Source of the DNA: an uncultured Gemmiger sp.
Lineage (GTDB): Bacteria; Bacillota; Clostridia; Oscillospirales; Ruminococcaceae
Reading direction: 5' to 3'
Assembly: GCA_944388145.1 (NCBI GenBank)
Contig: CALXHQ010000007.1
Coordinates: 1-64,000, forward strand
DNA: 64,000 bases
Shown here: positions 39,077 to 48,541 of the stretch, one piece after another
Layout: each line of letters opens with the position of its first letter
Position numbering within the stretch: the stretch's first letter is position 1
Position numbers and translations under genes: made by a program
The notes under the pieces: model-generated
What the model saw: the letters and a program-made list of their open reading frames with translations, nothing else
The model's database searches: none
What the model was told of the DNA's origin: nothing

Positions 39077-40267
39077 TTATTTCAGGGTGGCCAGCGCCTT
39101 CTTCAGCCGCTCGGCCGCCTCTTTGGTCTTGCCGGCGTCGCCGAAGGCGGTCAGGCGGAAGTACCCCTCACCGCAGGGGCCGAAGCCGGAGCCGGGGGTG
39201 CCCACCACGTGGGCGTTCTCCAACAGCCAGTCAAAGAAGTCCCAGCTCTTCATGCCGGCGGGGCAGCGCATCCAAACATAGGGGCTGTTTTTGCCGCCGC
39301 AGTACCAGACGCCCGCCTCGTCCAGCGCGGCGGCGATGACGGCGGCGTTGTTGCGGTAGTAGTCCAGATTGTGCTGAATCTCCTTCATGCCCTCCTCGGT
39401 AAAGACGGCCTCGGCGCCGCGCTGCACAATGTAGGGCACGCCGTTGAACTTGGTGGTCTGGCGGCGCAGCCACATCTTGTTCAGGCTCATGCCGTCGCTG
39501 ACAATGTTGGTGGGCACGATGGTGTAGCCGCAGCGGGTGCCGGTAAAGCCTGCAATTTTCGAAAAGCTGCACACCTCCACCGCCACGTCCTTGGCGCCCT
39601 CCACCTCATAGATGCTGCGGGCACGGCCCGGCTCGGTGACAAAGCACTCGTAGGCGGCATCGTACAGGATGACGGCATTGTGCGCCTTGGCCCACTGGAC
39701 CCACTGGGCCAGCTGGGCGGTGGTGTAGGCGGCACCGGTGGGATTGTTGGGGCTGCACAGATAGACGATGTCAGCGTCGGTGTTCTCATCCGGCATGGGC
39801 AGGAAGTCATTTTCGGCGGTGGCTGCCATGTACTTGACGGTGCGGCCCGCCATGACGTTGTCGTCCACATAGACCGGGTAGACCGGGTCGGGCACCAGCA
39901 CGGTGTTGTTCACGTCAAACAGGTCCAGCAGGTTGCCCAGGTCGCTCTTGGCGCCGTCGGAGACAAAGATCTCCTCCAGCTTCAGGTCGATGCCGCGGCC
40001 GGCGTAGTAATTCTGAATGGCCTGGCGCAGGAAATCATAGCCCTGCTCGGGGCCGTAGCCGCGGAAGGTGGCCTTGTCACCCATCTCGTCCACAGCCTTG
40101 TGCAGCGCGGCGATGACCGGCTTGGCCAGCGGCAGCGTCACATCGCCGATGCCCAGGCGGATGACGTCCGCCTCCGGGTGGGCCGCCTGATAAGCCGCCA
40201 CCTTATGGGCGATGTCGCTGAACAGGTAGCTCTCGGCCACCTCGGAAAAATGTTTGTTCAAATGCAT
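39077..40267 (-). CDS. dapL: LL-diaminopimelate aminotransferase
   Basis: 396 residues. PLP-binding lysine is in SFSKIAGFTGTRCGY; family motifs include VIRLGIGDVTLPLAKPVIAA, YGPEQGYDFLRQAI and CSPNNPTGAAYT. DapL converts tetrahydrodipicolinate plus glutamate directly to LL-diaminopimelate, bypassing succinyl/acetyl intermediates. With dapF encoded 3 kb away it gives the meso-DAP needed for peptidoglycan and lysine. Start at 40265-40267 with GGAGGGGAACC. Promoter just upstream. Confidence 0.95.
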   Translation of the reverse strand: MHLNKHFSEVAESYLFSDIAHKVAAYQAAHPEADVIRLGIGDVTLPLAKPVIAALHKAVDEMGDKATFRGYGPEQGYDFLRQAIQNYYAGRGIDLKLEEIFVSDGAKSDLGNLLDLFDVNNTVLVPDPVYPVYVDDNVMAGRTVKYMAATAENDFLPMPDENTDADIVYLCSPNNPTGAAYTTAQLAQWVQWAKAHNAVILYDAAYECFVTEPGRARSIYEVEGAKDVAVEVCSFSKIAGFTGTRCGYTIVPTNIVSDGMSLNKMWLRRQTTKFNGVPYIVQRGAEAVFTEEGMKEIQHNLDYYRNNAAVIAAALDEAGVWYCGGKNSPYVWMRCPAGMKSWDFFDWLLENAHVVGTPGSGFGPCGEGYFRLTAFGDAGKTKEAAERLKKALATLK

Positions 40268-40322
40268 GATTGGTTCCCCTCCGGCGGCAGTTGCTGCCGC
40301 CCTGTTACATTTTTACAGGTCA

Positions 40323-40351
40323 ATTATAGCACGCTTGCGGAAAATGGAAAA
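40323..40351 (-). promoter_or_regulatory. dapL: Promoter of dapL
   Basis: Minus strand TTTTCC, 17 bp, TATAAT. The leader contains a GGCGGCA-N5-TGCCGCC hairpin before the ribosome site. Confidence 0.5.
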
Positions 40352-40397
40352 GCCCCGCCCCGGCAAAGTTTGCGCCGGGCGCGCCTGCAAAGGCCGG

Positions 40398-41453
40398 TCA
40401 GAACTGCGCCAGCAGGGCCAGCACCGTGTCCAGCTTGCGCTCGGCCACCTGCAAAATCAGGATGTCGCAGCCCGGATCGGCGGCGGTGGCGGCGTTCAGG
40501 CCGTTTTCGTAGGTATCGCGCCAGCACCCGGCAAAGCGCAGGCCCAGATAGTCCATGTAGTATTCGCTGAAGCTGTCCCCCAGCACCCCCACCGTGCGGG
40601 CATCCTGCGGGTAGAGCGCCGCGTAGTTGGCGGCGGTGTACTCCGGGTCGGCGGGCAGGATGGTGTACAGCGCTGCCACGTTGGCCAGGTCACCGGTCTG
40701 GGTACCGTCCTGCACCAGATCGTACCGGTCAAAGGGCAGGGTGTCTAGCCCGGCGGCGGCCAGCGCACCGTCCAGCCCAATCAGCGCGCCGGCGCTGTTC
40801 CAGTGGGTGTCGGTCTTGAAATAGAGCGGCTGTCCCGGGTCCGCCAGCGCCTGGGCGCGCAGGGCCGGATACTGCCAGCTGACCGCTGCCGTGGTGTGTT
40901 CCCGCAGGTAGGCGGCCAGCCGGTCGGTACGGTTCTGCTCGTTCACGATGGGGTAGCCGGCAGGCATGTATTCCCGGTAGACCCGGTCCTTGGAGGGCGT
41001 CAGGTCCAAAACCAGCGTGCAGCCCTGCGCCGCCAAGGCGTCGGACAGGCGCTGCAGGCTTGCCGCCGCGGCGGCAAGCTCCTCCGGCGTGTCGAAGGTG
41101 CCAGGCAGGCCCTGGTAGTTGGCCACCGGCCGGGCGGCGTCGGGGCCGTCCTTGTAGAACAGCCAGCCGTCCCTGCCCGCCAGCACCTGGTCGTTCTCCA
41201 CCTTGCCGAACAGCAGGTAGCTGGCGTTGGCGTTCAGCTCCACCAGCTGGTAGCGGAAGGGGGAATTGTCGGCAATAAAACTGTTCAGGTTGGCAAACAG
41301 CTGCGACGGCGGGCTTTGCAGCACCTGGGGCAGGCCGGTGAGCAGGCGGTTTTCGTGGTTATCGCCCGAGAGCTGCTTGCTGAAGATGTTGAACACGAGA
41401 AAGCTCAGCCCCAGCACCCCGCAGAACAGGATGGCCAGAATCTTTTTGCACAT
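40398..41453 (-). CDS. AlgJ/AlgX-like (DHHW) SGNH-type O-acetylation protein
   Basis: 351 residues. An N-terminal anchor (KKILAILFCGVLGLSFLVFN) is followed by an extracytoplasmic domain with GRDGWLFYKDG, TPSKDRVYREYMPAG, FKTDTHWNSAGAL (DxHW motif) and VGVLGDSFSEYYMDYLG (Ser of the SGNH-like triad). Such proteins act with MBOAT acyltransferases to O-acetylate exported polysaccharides or wall polymers. The MBOAT gene is directly upstream. The gap between the two (148 bp) is GC-rich and has inverted GTTGGCGG/CCGCCAAC elements. Confidence 0.85.
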   Translation of the reverse strand: MCKKILAILFCGVLGLSFLVFNIFSKQLSGDNHENRLLTGLPQVLQSPPSQLFANLNSFIADNSPFRYQLVELNANASYLLFGKVENDQVLAGRDGWLFYKDGPDAARPVANYQGLPGTFDTPEELAAAAASLQRLSDALAAQGCTLVLDLTPSKDRVYREYMPAGYPIVNEQNRTDRLAAYLREHTTAAVSWQYPALRAQALADPGQPLYFKTDTHWNSAGALIGLDGALAAAGLDTLPFDRYDLVQDGTQTGDLANVAALYTILPADPEYTAANYAALYPQDARTVGVLGDSFSEYYMDYLGLRFAGCWRDTYENGLNAATAADPGCDILILQVAERKLDTVLALLAQF

Positions 41454-41601
41454 AGATCAAGTCCTCAAAATCCAATCTCGTTTTCGTTGGCGGACAAGTG
41501 CCAACAACGCCGCCAACCCGCAGCGTTGTCCGCTTTGAGAGCGGAGCCCCCTTGGGGGATACCTGAAAAATCCCCGGCACTTTGGATTTACCAGATACAC
41601 T

Positions 41602-43014
41602 TTAGAACTGCGCATAGATAAAGCCCTGATAGTTGCCTGCCGTCACCAGCACGATGCTGCAAAACAGCAGTGCCAGCAGCACAACGGTGCCGAAGGGCCG
41701 GGGGACTTCCCGGCCCCGCAGCCAGGCTTTGAAGCGGGGCAGCGCCGCCTGCACCGGGCCGCAGAGCGCAGCGGCGGTGAGAAGGAGCAGCGCCTCCCGC
41801 AGGCCGAAGAAGGCGGTGACCGTCATGCCGGCGGCGCCCGTCTGCCAGGCGAACACCCCTGCCAGCTCGGCCAGGGCCTGGCTCAGCCCCGGCGCGCCGA
41901 ACAGAACAAAGCCCACCCAGCTGACCAGCACAAAATAGACGCGACTGACCCAGCGGGGCAGGGTGTCCAGCAGGCGGGACAGCCCCAGCCGCTCGGCGCA
42001 GATCCAGACGCCGTGCCACACGCCGAAGGCCACAAACTGCCAGGCCGCCCCGTGCCAGATGCCGGTACAGAGGAACACGACAAACAGGTTCAGGCAGGTG
42101 CGGGCGGTGCTGCACCGGCTGCCGCCCAGCGGGAAGTAGAGGTACCGCTTAAACCAGGCCCCCAGCGTGATGTGCCATCGCCGCCAGAACTCGCCGATTG
42201 AGCAGGAGAGGAACGGATAGTCAAAGTTTTCCGGCAGTGAGATGCCGAACATCTCGCCAACGCCCACTGCCATGTCGCTGTAACCCGAAAAATCGTAGTA
42301 CAGCTGGAAGGCGTAGGCGGTGCAGCCCAGCAGCAGCACCGGCGCGGGCATCTGGCCTGCCGGCACCGATACCACGCGGTCATGGAAGGCGCCCAGCTGG
42401 TCGGCCAGCATCGCCTTTTTGGCAAGCCCCAGCACAAACCGCTTGATGCCGTAGCAGAACCGGTCCAGTGTGACCCGGCGGGCCGGCCCCATCGGGTCCA
42501 GCGCCGGGGCATGGTCGCCATAGCGCAGGATGGGGCCGGAGACAAAGTGGGCAAAAAAGGCCATGTACAGGAAAAACCGCACCGGGTTGCGCTCGGGGCG
42601 GGTATCGCCGCGGGCCACGTCCACACAGTAGGAGATGCCCTGGAAGGTGTAAAAGCTCAGCCCCAGCGGCAGCGCAAAGCGGATCACCGGCAGGGCGCCG
42701 GGCCAAAGGGCGGCAAGATTCTCCGTCACAAAGCCCGCATACTTAAACACGCCCAGCACCGCCAGGTCGGCGGCCACCGCGGCGGCCAGCAGCGGCCTGC
42801 GCGCCCTGGGGAATTTTGCCAGCGCCAGTCCGGCCAGCCAGTTGAAGGCGGCAAAGCCAACCGCCAGCGCCGTGGCCCGGTAGCCGCCCCACAGGCAGAA
42901 CAGCAGGCTGAGCAGTGCCAGCGCCGCGTTGCGCGCCCGCCGGGGCAGCACAAAAAACACCACCCAGGCCAACGGCAGAAAAAAAAACAGAAATTGTACG
43001 GTGGAAAAATTCAT
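41602..43014 (-). CDS. MBOAT-family membrane O-acyltransferase (AlgI-like)
   Basis: 470 residues, about ten membrane helices. MBOAT landmarks include SCSIGEFWRRWHITLGAWFK and FLCTGIWHGAAWQFVAFGVW with the conserved catalytic His, and the N-terminal FFFLPLAWVVFFVLP. The family passes acyl groups across the membrane to partner enzymes that modify alginate, teichoic acid or other surface sugars. It is followed by the AlgJ/X-like gene and preceded 40 bp by dapF. Substrate unknown. Confidence 0.9.
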   Translation of the reverse strand: MNFSTVQFLFFFLPLAWVVFFVLPRRARNAALALLSLLFCLWGGYRATALAVGFAAFNWLAGLALAKFPRARRPLLAAAVAADLAVLGVFKYAGFVTENLAALWPGALPVIRFALPLGLSFYTFQGISYCVDVARGDTRPERNPVRFFLYMAFFAHFVSGPILRYGDHAPALDPMGPARRVTLDRFCYGIKRFVLGLAKKAMLADQLGAFHDRVVSVPAGQMPAPVLLLGCTAYAFQLYYDFSGYSDMAVGVGEMFGISLPENFDYPFLSCSIGEFWRRWHITLGAWFKRYLYFPLGGSRCSTARTCLNLFVVFLCTGIWHGAAWQFVAFGVWHGVWICAERLGLSRLLDTLPRWVSRVYFVLVSWVGFVLFGAPGLSQALAELAGVFAWQTGAAGMTVTAFFGLREALLLLTAAALCGPVQAALPRFKAWLRGREVPRPFGTVVLLALLFCSIVLVTAGNYQGFIYAQF

Positions 43015-43054
43015 TCAGACACCTCGCGGGTGGAAATTTGCCGGGCGGCAGCCG

Positions 43055-43906
43055 TCAGTCCACTTCCACCACGCCGGTGTAGGCGGTCACGGCCGGGCCG
43101 GCCAGCAGCACGTGGTCGTCGTTCTGCACAGTGATGTGCAGCGTGCCGCCCAAAAGCTCCACCGCCACCGGGGTTTCCCGCGGGCAGATGCCCCGCAGTA
43201 CCAGCGCGGCCGCCGTGGCGCAGGCACCGGTGCCGCAGGCCAGCGTCTCGCCACTGCCCCGCTCCCACACCCGCATCTTGACCCGCGTGGGACTGTACAC
43301 ATAGACAAACTCGGTGTTGGTGCGCTCGGGGAAAACGGGGTGGTGTTCAAACACCGGGCCGATGACCGCCAGCGCACTGCCGGTGGGAACCTCCTCGTCC
43401 GGCCACTGGATGACACAGTGGGGGTTGCCCATGCTGATGCAGGCGGCGTCCCAGGTTTTTCCCGCGGCCTGCAGCGCCACATGCACCAGCGGCCCCTCCC
43501 CCACGTTCACCGCGGGCAGGTCGGCGGCCATGGCGGAAAAGCAGCCCATCTCGGCCTGCCACTGGCCGGCCCCCAGGCGGCGCAGCGTTTTGCGGCCGGA
43601 CAGGGTGTCGATCTCCAGCACATCCCGCGGCAGGCCGTGGGTGTAGAGGAACTCAGCCACACAGCGCACGCCGTTGCCGCACATTTTGCCCTCCGAGCCG
43701 TCGGCGTTGAACATCCGCATGGTGGCGTCCGCGCCCGGGGTAGAGGGCGGGCAGATGCAGATAATGCCGTCCGCCCCGATGGAAAAGTGGCGCCGGGACA
43801 GCTGCACCGACCACTGCGCTATCTTTTCCGGCAGGCCGGTTGTGCGGCAGTCCAGATAGATATAGTCATTGCCGGCGCCGTGCATTTTGGTGAAGGAAAG
43901 TTGCAT
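43055..43906 (-). CDS. dapF: Diaminopimelate epimerase
   Basis: 283 residues from ATG 43904-43906 (AGGAGGGC). The two catalytic cysteines are in GKMCGNGVRC and LACGTGACA; other motifs are FTKMHGAGNDYIYLD, MRMFNADGSEG and SMGNPHCV. DapF interconverts LL- and meso-diaminopimelate, following DapL. The gene has its own strong promoter and is transcribed away from the acyl carrier protein gene, towards the MBOAT gene. Confidence 0.95.
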   Translation of the reverse strand: MQLSFTKMHGAGNDYIYLDCRTTGLPEKIAQWSVQLSRRHFSIGADGIICICPPSTPGADATMRMFNADGSEGKMCGNGVRCVAEFLYTHGLPRDVLEIDTLSGRKTLRRLGAGQWQAEMGCFSAMAADLPAVNVGEGPLVHVALQAAGKTWDAACISMGNPHCVIQWPDEEVPTGSALAVIGPVFEHHPVFPERTNTEFVYVYSPTRVKMRVWERGSGETLACGTGACATAAALVLRGICPRETPVAVELLGGTLHITVQNDDHVLLAGPAVTAYTGVVEVD

Positions 43907-43973
43907 GGGTGTTGCCCTCCTGATCTGCTGTGTGCGGGCAAAGGGGTTCTGCCCGCCAAAATGGATTATCTCT

Positions 43974-44002
43974 ATTATACTGTCCCCGGCCGTTACATAC
44001 AA
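43974..44002 (-). promoter_or_regulatory. dapF: Promoter of dapF
   Basis: Minus strand TTGTAT, 17 bp, TATAAT. Confidence 0.75.
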
Positions 44003-44048
44003 GAAAAAGCTGGCCGCGGCGGCCTGTACAGCGGGGCAAATTCCCGCC

Positions 44049-44077
44049 TTGACAACCGCAGATGGATACGCTATATA
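44049..44077 (+). promoter_or_regulatory. Promoter of the acyl carrier protein gene
   Basis: TTGACA, 17 bp, TATATA, about 75 bases before the start. Confidence 0.75.
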
Positions 44078-44152
44078 TGTTAATAGGAAACATCGGCAAC
44101 CGATGACATCATGCCGCGCCCTGTGCGGGAGAGACAAAAGGAGAATGCACGA

Positions 44153-44389
44153 ATGGAATCCGAAGTTTTTGACCGTATCCGCGAGTATCTGGCCGACCAA
44201 CTGGATGTCGACCCCGACCAGATCACCCCGGACAGCGATATTGTGGAGGATTTCGGCGCAGACAGCCTGGACGTTGTGGACATGATCACCACCCTGTCCG
44301 ACGAGTTTGGCGTTGAGATCCCCGACGAAGAGATCGAAAATTTCCACACGGTGGGGGACGTGGTCCAGTACGTGGAGGACCGGATGTGA
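44153..44389 (+). CDS. acpP: Acyl carrier protein
   Basis: 78 residues from ATG 44153 (AAAAGGAG). The phosphopantetheine Ser is in DFGADSLDVVDMI; the acidic four-helix pattern (RIREYLADQLDVDPDQITPD, then DEFGVEIPDEEIENFHTVGD) is standard. It carries acyl chains for fatty-acid synthesis. It stands alone, with no fab genes beside it, divergent from dapF, and ends at a terminator. Confidence 0.93.
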   Translation: MESEVFDRIREYLADQLDVDPDQITPDSDIVEDFGADSLDVVDMITTLSDEFGVEIPDEEIENFHTVGDVVQYVEDRM

Positions 44390-44396
44390 CACGGTT

Positions 44397-44430
44397 CCCG
44401 CGGCGCCTGGCATGGGCCCGCGGGATTTTT
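44397..44430 (+). terminator. Terminator of acpP
   Basis: CCCGCGG / CCGCGGG around 14 bases, followed by A and five T. Confidence 0.75.
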
Positions 44431-44469
44431 GCTGTTTTTGCGTTTGTTTTGCAGCGGTCGGCATTTTCG

Positions 44470-44499
44470 TTGCCCAGCTGCGGCAGAATGTGATATAAT
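44470..44499 (+). promoter_or_regulatory. proS: Promoter of proS
   Basis: TTGCCC, 18 bp, TATAAT, with a short leader of about 60 bases. Confidence 0.65.
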
Positions 44500-44564
44500 A
44501 GGCTATCGTGAAAAAACAGGCCGCCGGGCAGCGCCCCCACGGCCGGGAAAGTGTGAGGAACGTT

Positions 44565-46004
44565 ATGGCAAACGACAAGAAAAAGCTGGTCGAGGCGATC
44601 ACCGCCCAGGAGGTTGACTTTGCCCAGTGGTATACCGACATCTGCAAAAAGGCCGAGCTGGTGGAGTATTCCAGCGTCAAGGGCTTTGTGGTGCTGCGCC
44701 CCTACGGCTACGCCCTGTGGGAGAATATCCAGAAGGACCTGGACGCCCGCTTCAAGGCCACCGGCCATGAGAACGTGGCCATGCCCATGCTGATCCCCGA
44801 AAGCCTGCTGAAAAAGGAGGGCGAGCTGGTGGAGGGCTTTGCCCCCGAGGTCGCCTGGGTGACCGCCGGCGGCAGTGAACCGCTGGAGGAGCGCCTGGCT
44901 GTGCGCCCCACCAGCGAGACGATGTTCAGCGATCACTTTGCCCATGTGCTGCAAAGCTACCGCGACCTGCCCATGCTGTACAACCAGTGGTGCAGCGTGG
45001 TGCGGTGGGAAAAGACCACCCGCCCCTTCCTGCGCACCCGTGAGTTCTGGTGGCAGGAGGGCCACACCATCCATGAGACCGCTGAGGAGGCCCAGGCCGA
45101 GACATTGCAGCAGCTGAACTGCTACGCCGATTTCTGCGAGCATGACCTGTGCATCCCGGTTTTGAAGGGCCGCAAAACTGACAAGGAAAAGTTTGCCGGC
45201 GCCGAGGCCACCTACACCATCGAGGCGATGATGAAGGACGGCAAGGCGCTGCAGAGCGGCACCAGCCACTACTTCGGCGACAAGTTCAGCCGCGCCTACG
45301 ACGTGACTTTCACTGGCCGGGACAACACCCTGCAGCATCCCTACCAGACCAGCTGGGGCGCCTCCAGCCGGCTGATCGGCGCCATCATCATGACCCATGG
45401 CGATGACGACGGCCTGATCCTGCCGCCGGCCATTGCCCCCATCCAGGTGGTCATCGTGCCCATCGCCGCCCACAAGCCCGGTGTCATGGACAAGGCCCGC
45501 GAGCTGGCCGAAAACCTGAAATCCATCGCTCGCGTCAAGCTGGACGACAGCGACAAGGCTCCCGGCTGGAAGTTCAGCCAGTGGGAAATGAAGGGCGTGC
45601 CGCTGCGCATCGAGGTCGGCCCCCGCGACCTGGAACAGGGCCAGTGCGTGCTGGTCCGCCGCGACAACCGCGAGAAGCAGTTCGTCAAGCTGGAGGATCT
45701 GCCCACCGCCATCCCCGCCGCGCTGGACGCCCTGGCCAAGGCGCTGTACGACCGCGCCCTGGCCAACCGGGAGGCCCGCACCTTCAGCGCCACCACGCTG
45801 GATGAGGTCATCGAGCTGACCAAAAAGCAGACCGGCTTTGTCAAGACTATGTGGTGCGGCGACCTGGCCTGCGAGGAGGCCATGAAGGAGAAGGCCGGCC
45901 TTTCCAGCCGGTGCATGCCTTTCGAGCAGGAGCATCTGTCTGATGTCTGCCCCATCTGCGGCAAGCCCGCCAAGACCATGGTGGTCTGGGGCGTCGCCTA
46001 CTGA
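44565..46004 (+). CDS. proS: Prolyl-tRNA synthetase, short (archaeal/eukaryote-like) form
   Basis: 479 residues from ATG 44565. Class II motifs: [20 protein letters not shown]-like motif 1 region, [13 protein letters not shown], and [19 protein letters not shown] (motif 2). C-terminal residues include [20 protein letters not shown] then [18 protein letters not shown], the zinc-binding and YxY-like end of the ProS3/archaeal-type form, which lacks the bacterial INS editing domain. The enzyme charges tRNA-Pro. The leader is too short for a T-box. Confidence 0.95.
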   Translation: MANDKKKLVEAITAQEVDFAQWYTDICKKAELVEYSSVKGFVVLRPYGYALWENIQKDLDARFKATGHENVAMPMLIPESLLKKEGELVEGFAPEVAWVTAGGSEPLEERLAVRPTSETMFSDHFAHVLQSYRDLPMLYNQWCSVVRWEKTTRPFLRTREFWWQEGHTIHETAEEAQAETLQQLNCYADFCEHDLCIPVLKGRKTDKEKFAGAEATYTIEAMMKDGKALQSGTSHYFGDKFSRAYDVTFTGRDNTLQHPYQTSWGASSRLIGAIIMTHGDDDGLILPPAIAPIQVVIVPIAAHKPGVMDKARELAENLKSIARVKLDDSDKAPGWKFSQWEMKGVPLRIEVGPRDLEQGQCVLVRRDNREKQFVKLEDLPTAIPAALDALAKALYDRALANREARTFSATTLDEVIELTKKQTGFVKTMWCGDLACEEAMKEKAGLSSRCMPFEQEHLSDVCPICGKPAKTMVVWGVAY

Positions 46005-46024
46005 TCGGATCTCTGTGATAACAC

Positions 46025-46079
46025 GGCTCCCCTGCGGAGGTTCCGGCACCTTCGCCGGGCCCCGCGGGGGAGCTTTTTT
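46025..46079 (+). terminator. Terminator of proS
   Basis: GGCTCCCCTGCGG / CCGCGGGGGAGC followed by six T, ending 13 bases before the next start. Confidence 0.8.
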
Positions 46080-46092
46080 GAAGGAATGTACA

Positions 46093-47175
46093 ATGGTTGT
46101 GCTGGTATCGCTTGTACTGTTTGTGTTGGGCATGGTGCTGGCTGCCGTGGGCAGCCGGCTGGCCGGGCGCTGCGCCACCTGGTGTTTTGCCCTGTGCGGA
46201 TTTCCCATGTGGGTGGTGGGCGGCACCGTGGCCAGCCTGTGCGTCGCCCTACCCCAGCTGATGCTGGCTTTTCTGGCGTCGGGGCTGTCCATCACGGCTT
46301 TGGCGGTGGGCGCAGCGCTGGCTGGCGCGGTTGTGGACATCGGCCTGGTGCTGTCCTTCCGGCTGATCCGCCGGGACGTGGTGGTCTTTCGGGGCGAGTT
46401 TGTGCGCAAATGTCTGCTGCTGCTGGCCGCCTGCCTGGTGCTGCTGGTTTTTGTGCGGGACGGCCTGCTCAGCTACACCGGTGTGGGGCTGCTGATGGCC
46501 CTGTTTGTGCTGTTCGTGCTGGAAAGCATCGTCTACCAGCACCACTTTGTTTACAGTGATGCCCCCGGTGCGGAGGAGCTGCTCACGGCGCAGCCGGGCA
46601 AATCCCTTTGTCTGGGCACCATCCGCAGCACTGAGGACGGCACCATGCGCTTTCCCGCCATGAGCATTCTCAACTCGCTGAAAAACCTGGGCGGCATCCT
46701 GCTGGGCGGGGCGCTGCTCACCGCGGGGGCCTACGCGCTGGTGGTGGCGTCGGTGTCTCTGGCCAATCTGACCGGCACCATCCAGGCACTGTGGGCGGCA
46801 GGCATGCTGTCGCTGGGGTTTGCGCTGCCGCTGCTGGCCGAAGCCCTGAGCCATCCGCTGGGCTCGGTGTGGAAGCGCTTTGCCGAGCGCTGCCGCATCT
46901 ATCCGCCCGTTGCCTTCCCCATGCACATTCTCAACGCGGCAATTTTGAACATTACGCTGGTGCTGCCCATTGCCAGCCTGATGTACCGCCGCCGCCTGCC
47001 GGTGGGCGAACAGTTCCGCAGCTACGAGGTTCCCGCCTGCATCCTGATGACACTGGTGCTGCTGGTCCCCGCCCTGGTGCGGCGCAGGCTGTACCGCTGG
47101 CAAGGGGTTGCCTGCCTGGGCATCTATCTGGTCTATCTGGCTGCCGTTCTGCTGGCTCCCCGGGCCGGCGCCTGA
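46093..47175 (+). CDS. Polytopic membrane protein, unknown
   Basis: 360 residues from ATG 46093 (GAAGGAATG). About nine hydrophobic segments, starting VVLVSLVLFVLGMVLAAVGS and including LLLLAACLVLLVFVRDGLLS and ILMTLVLLVPALV. A short soluble region (YSDAPGAEELLTAQPGKSLC) lies near 150-180. No family is recognised. It is alone between terminators. The GC-rich, Leu/Ala-dominated composition fits a real membrane protein and the codon use matches neighbours. Confidence 0.65.
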   Translation: MVVLVSLVLFVLGMVLAAVGSRLAGRCATWCFALCGFPMWVVGGTVASLCVALPQLMLAFLASGLSITALAVGAALAGAVVDIGLVLSFRLIRRDVVVFRGEFVRKCLLLLAACLVLLVFVRDGLLSYTGVGLLMALFVLFVLESIVYQHHFVYSDAPGAEELLTAQPGKSLCLGTIRSTEDGTMRFPAMSILNSLKNLGGILLGGALLTAGAYALVVASVSLANLTGTIQALWAAGMLSLGFALPLLAEALSHPLGSVWKRFAERCRIYPPVAFPMHILNAAILNITLVLPIASLMYRRRLPVGEQFRSYEVPACILMTLVLLVPALVRRRLYRWQGVACLGIYLVYLAAVLLAPRAGA

Positions 47176-47202
47176 GGTTTCCTGCCCCTTTTTTCAACAG
47201 CA

Positions 47203-47251
47203 CAAAAACCGCCCCGCAGCCCGGGATTTCCGGCGCTGCGGGGCGGTTTTG
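47203..47251. terminator. Bidirectional terminator
   Basis: AAAACCGCCCCGCAGC / GCTGCGGGGCGGTTTT with a 14-base loop. Confidence 0.85.
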
Positions 47252-47260
47252 CGGTATCGG

Positions 47261-47335
47261 TCAGTCCTGGGCTTCCACCGTGATGCGGTGGAGTTGCACC
47301 GGGGTATCATCCGGCGTCTGTTTTGCCTGATTCAT
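47261..47335 (-). CDS. Possible 24-residue protein after the epimerase gene
   Basis: Reads MNQAKQTPDDTPVQLHRITV then EAQD and a stop, with GAGG before the ATG. It lies 5 bp after the epimerase stop and 10 bp before the terminator, so it occupies precisely the end of that transcript. Could be a real tiny gene or chance. Confidence 0.3.
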   Translation of the reverse strand: MNQAKQTPDDTPVQLHRITVEAQD

Positions 47336-47340
47336 ACGCC

Positions 47341-48225
47341 TCACCGGTCAAAGGTGGTGGACAGGGTGGTGGACCAGGTCTCCCCCTTCTTCAGGCTGGC
47401 GGCGCAGGGGCGCTGCTCCCACTCCAGGGGGCCGTTCTCCTCGCCGGGCAGGCTGTGCCAGGGTTCGATGCAGACAAACCGGGCCGGCCAGTCGGTCTTG
47501 GACCAGATCAGCACATAAGGGTAGCCCGCAATATCGCAGCTGACGCGGCGGCCGGTATCCTTTTCCACAATGGCCAGCGATTTGCTGCGCAGGTTGACCA
47601 TGCAGTGGCTGTCGTTGGCAAACAGATCCTTCGTCAGGGGGATACGCCGGGTGTTGCGGGCCAGGTAATAGTAGTCGGTGCCGTTGAGCAGACCGTCGGG
47701 ACGGGCGCTGACGCACAGCGGGCTTTCCAGCTCCTCAAAGCGGAACTCGTAATCATCGGCGGTATGCTTGTCGTCAAAGGGGATGGCAAAAGCCGGGTGG
47801 TAGCCAATGCCAAACCGTAGCTGGGGCTCCACCGGGTTTTCCACCGTCAGGGTGTGGTGGACGGTGACCCCCTCGATCACAAAGGTGGAACGCAGCACAA
47901 AGGCGTAGGGCCACAGCGGCAGCGTCTGATTGTCGGCGTGGAGCTCAAACTCCAGCGTGTCTGCGGTCTGTCGGGTCAGGGTGTGCTGCACGTCCCGGGC
48001 AAAACCGTGCTGGCCGCCGGCGTATTCCAACCCTTTGGCAATCATTTTGCCCTGGGTCAGCTTGCCGGTGTAGGGGAACAGGATGGGCGCATGGCGGCCC
48101 CAGACCGCCGGGTCGCCGCACCAGAGCATCTCGGCGCCGGAGTGCTTGTTGATGACGCTGACCGCCTCAGCCCCCTCGCTGTCCACCGTAAGGCGGATGC
48201 TGTCGTTCTCAATGGTATACTGCAT
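47341..48225 (-). CDS. Aldose 1-epimerase family protein (LacX-like)
   Basis: 294 residues from ATG 48223-48225 (GGAGG). The mutarotase fold is seen in AEAVSVINKHSGAEMLWCGD, HGFARDV and RFGIGYHPAFAIPFD with the catalytic His residues, and FVCIEPWHSLPGEENG near the C terminus with the Glu. This LacX-type branch handles free sugars or sugar phosphates of unspecified identity. It has its own promoter. Confidence 0.87.
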   Translation of the reverse strand: MQYTIENDSIRLTVDSEGAEAVSVINKHSGAEMLWCGDPAVWGRHAPILFPYTGKLTQGKMIAKGLEYAGGQHGFARDVQHTLTRQTADTLEFELHADNQTLPLWPYAFVLRSTFVIEGVTVHHTLTVENPVEPQLRFGIGYHPAFAIPFDDKHTADDYEFRFEELESPLCVSARPDGLLNGTDYYYLARNTRRIPLTKDLFANDSHCMVNLRSKSLAIVEKDTGRRVSCDIAGYPYVLIWSKTDWPARFVCIEPWHSLPGEENGPLEWEQRPCAASLKKGETWSTTLSTTFDR

Positions 48226-48308
48226 ATCGGATTCCTCCCAAGCCGGTCTGAGCCGGCAGATATTACTGCATGGCCGCAGCAAAGCGTGATTGCCTGATGA
48301 TTACTTTA

Positions 48309-48337
48309 AGTATACCGCAAACCGGGCAAATTGCAAA
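48309..48337 (-). promoter_or_regulatory. Promoter of the aldose epimerase gene
   Basis: Minus strand TTTGCA, 17 bp, TATACT. Confidence 0.65.
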
Positions 48338-48421
48338 TAGGCAGCCCCGATGGAATGCGCGGCAGTACCGGTACAGATGTTCGGAGCGAAAAAAATTCAC
48401 CGCCCAAGCAGTTTCCAAATA

Positions 48422-48450
48422 TTGACATTTTTGTAAATAAATCGTATACT
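48422..48450 (+). promoter_or_regulatory. Promoter of the AbrB-like gene
   Basis: TTGACA, 17 bp, TATACT: a near-consensus pair in an AT-rich stretch. Confidence 0.8.
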
Positions 48451-48541
48451 ATCCACAAGAAGTAGGGCCGTTCGCGTCGAACAGACCGCACATTTGGCGA
48501 TCGGCGCGGCCGTGCGCAGAACGGGAAAGGAAGTTTGCGCC

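Noticed and set aside
44506-44564. A T-box leader for proS
   Set aside because: Only about 60 bases separate the promoter and the start codon, and there is no T-box core sequence or terminator.
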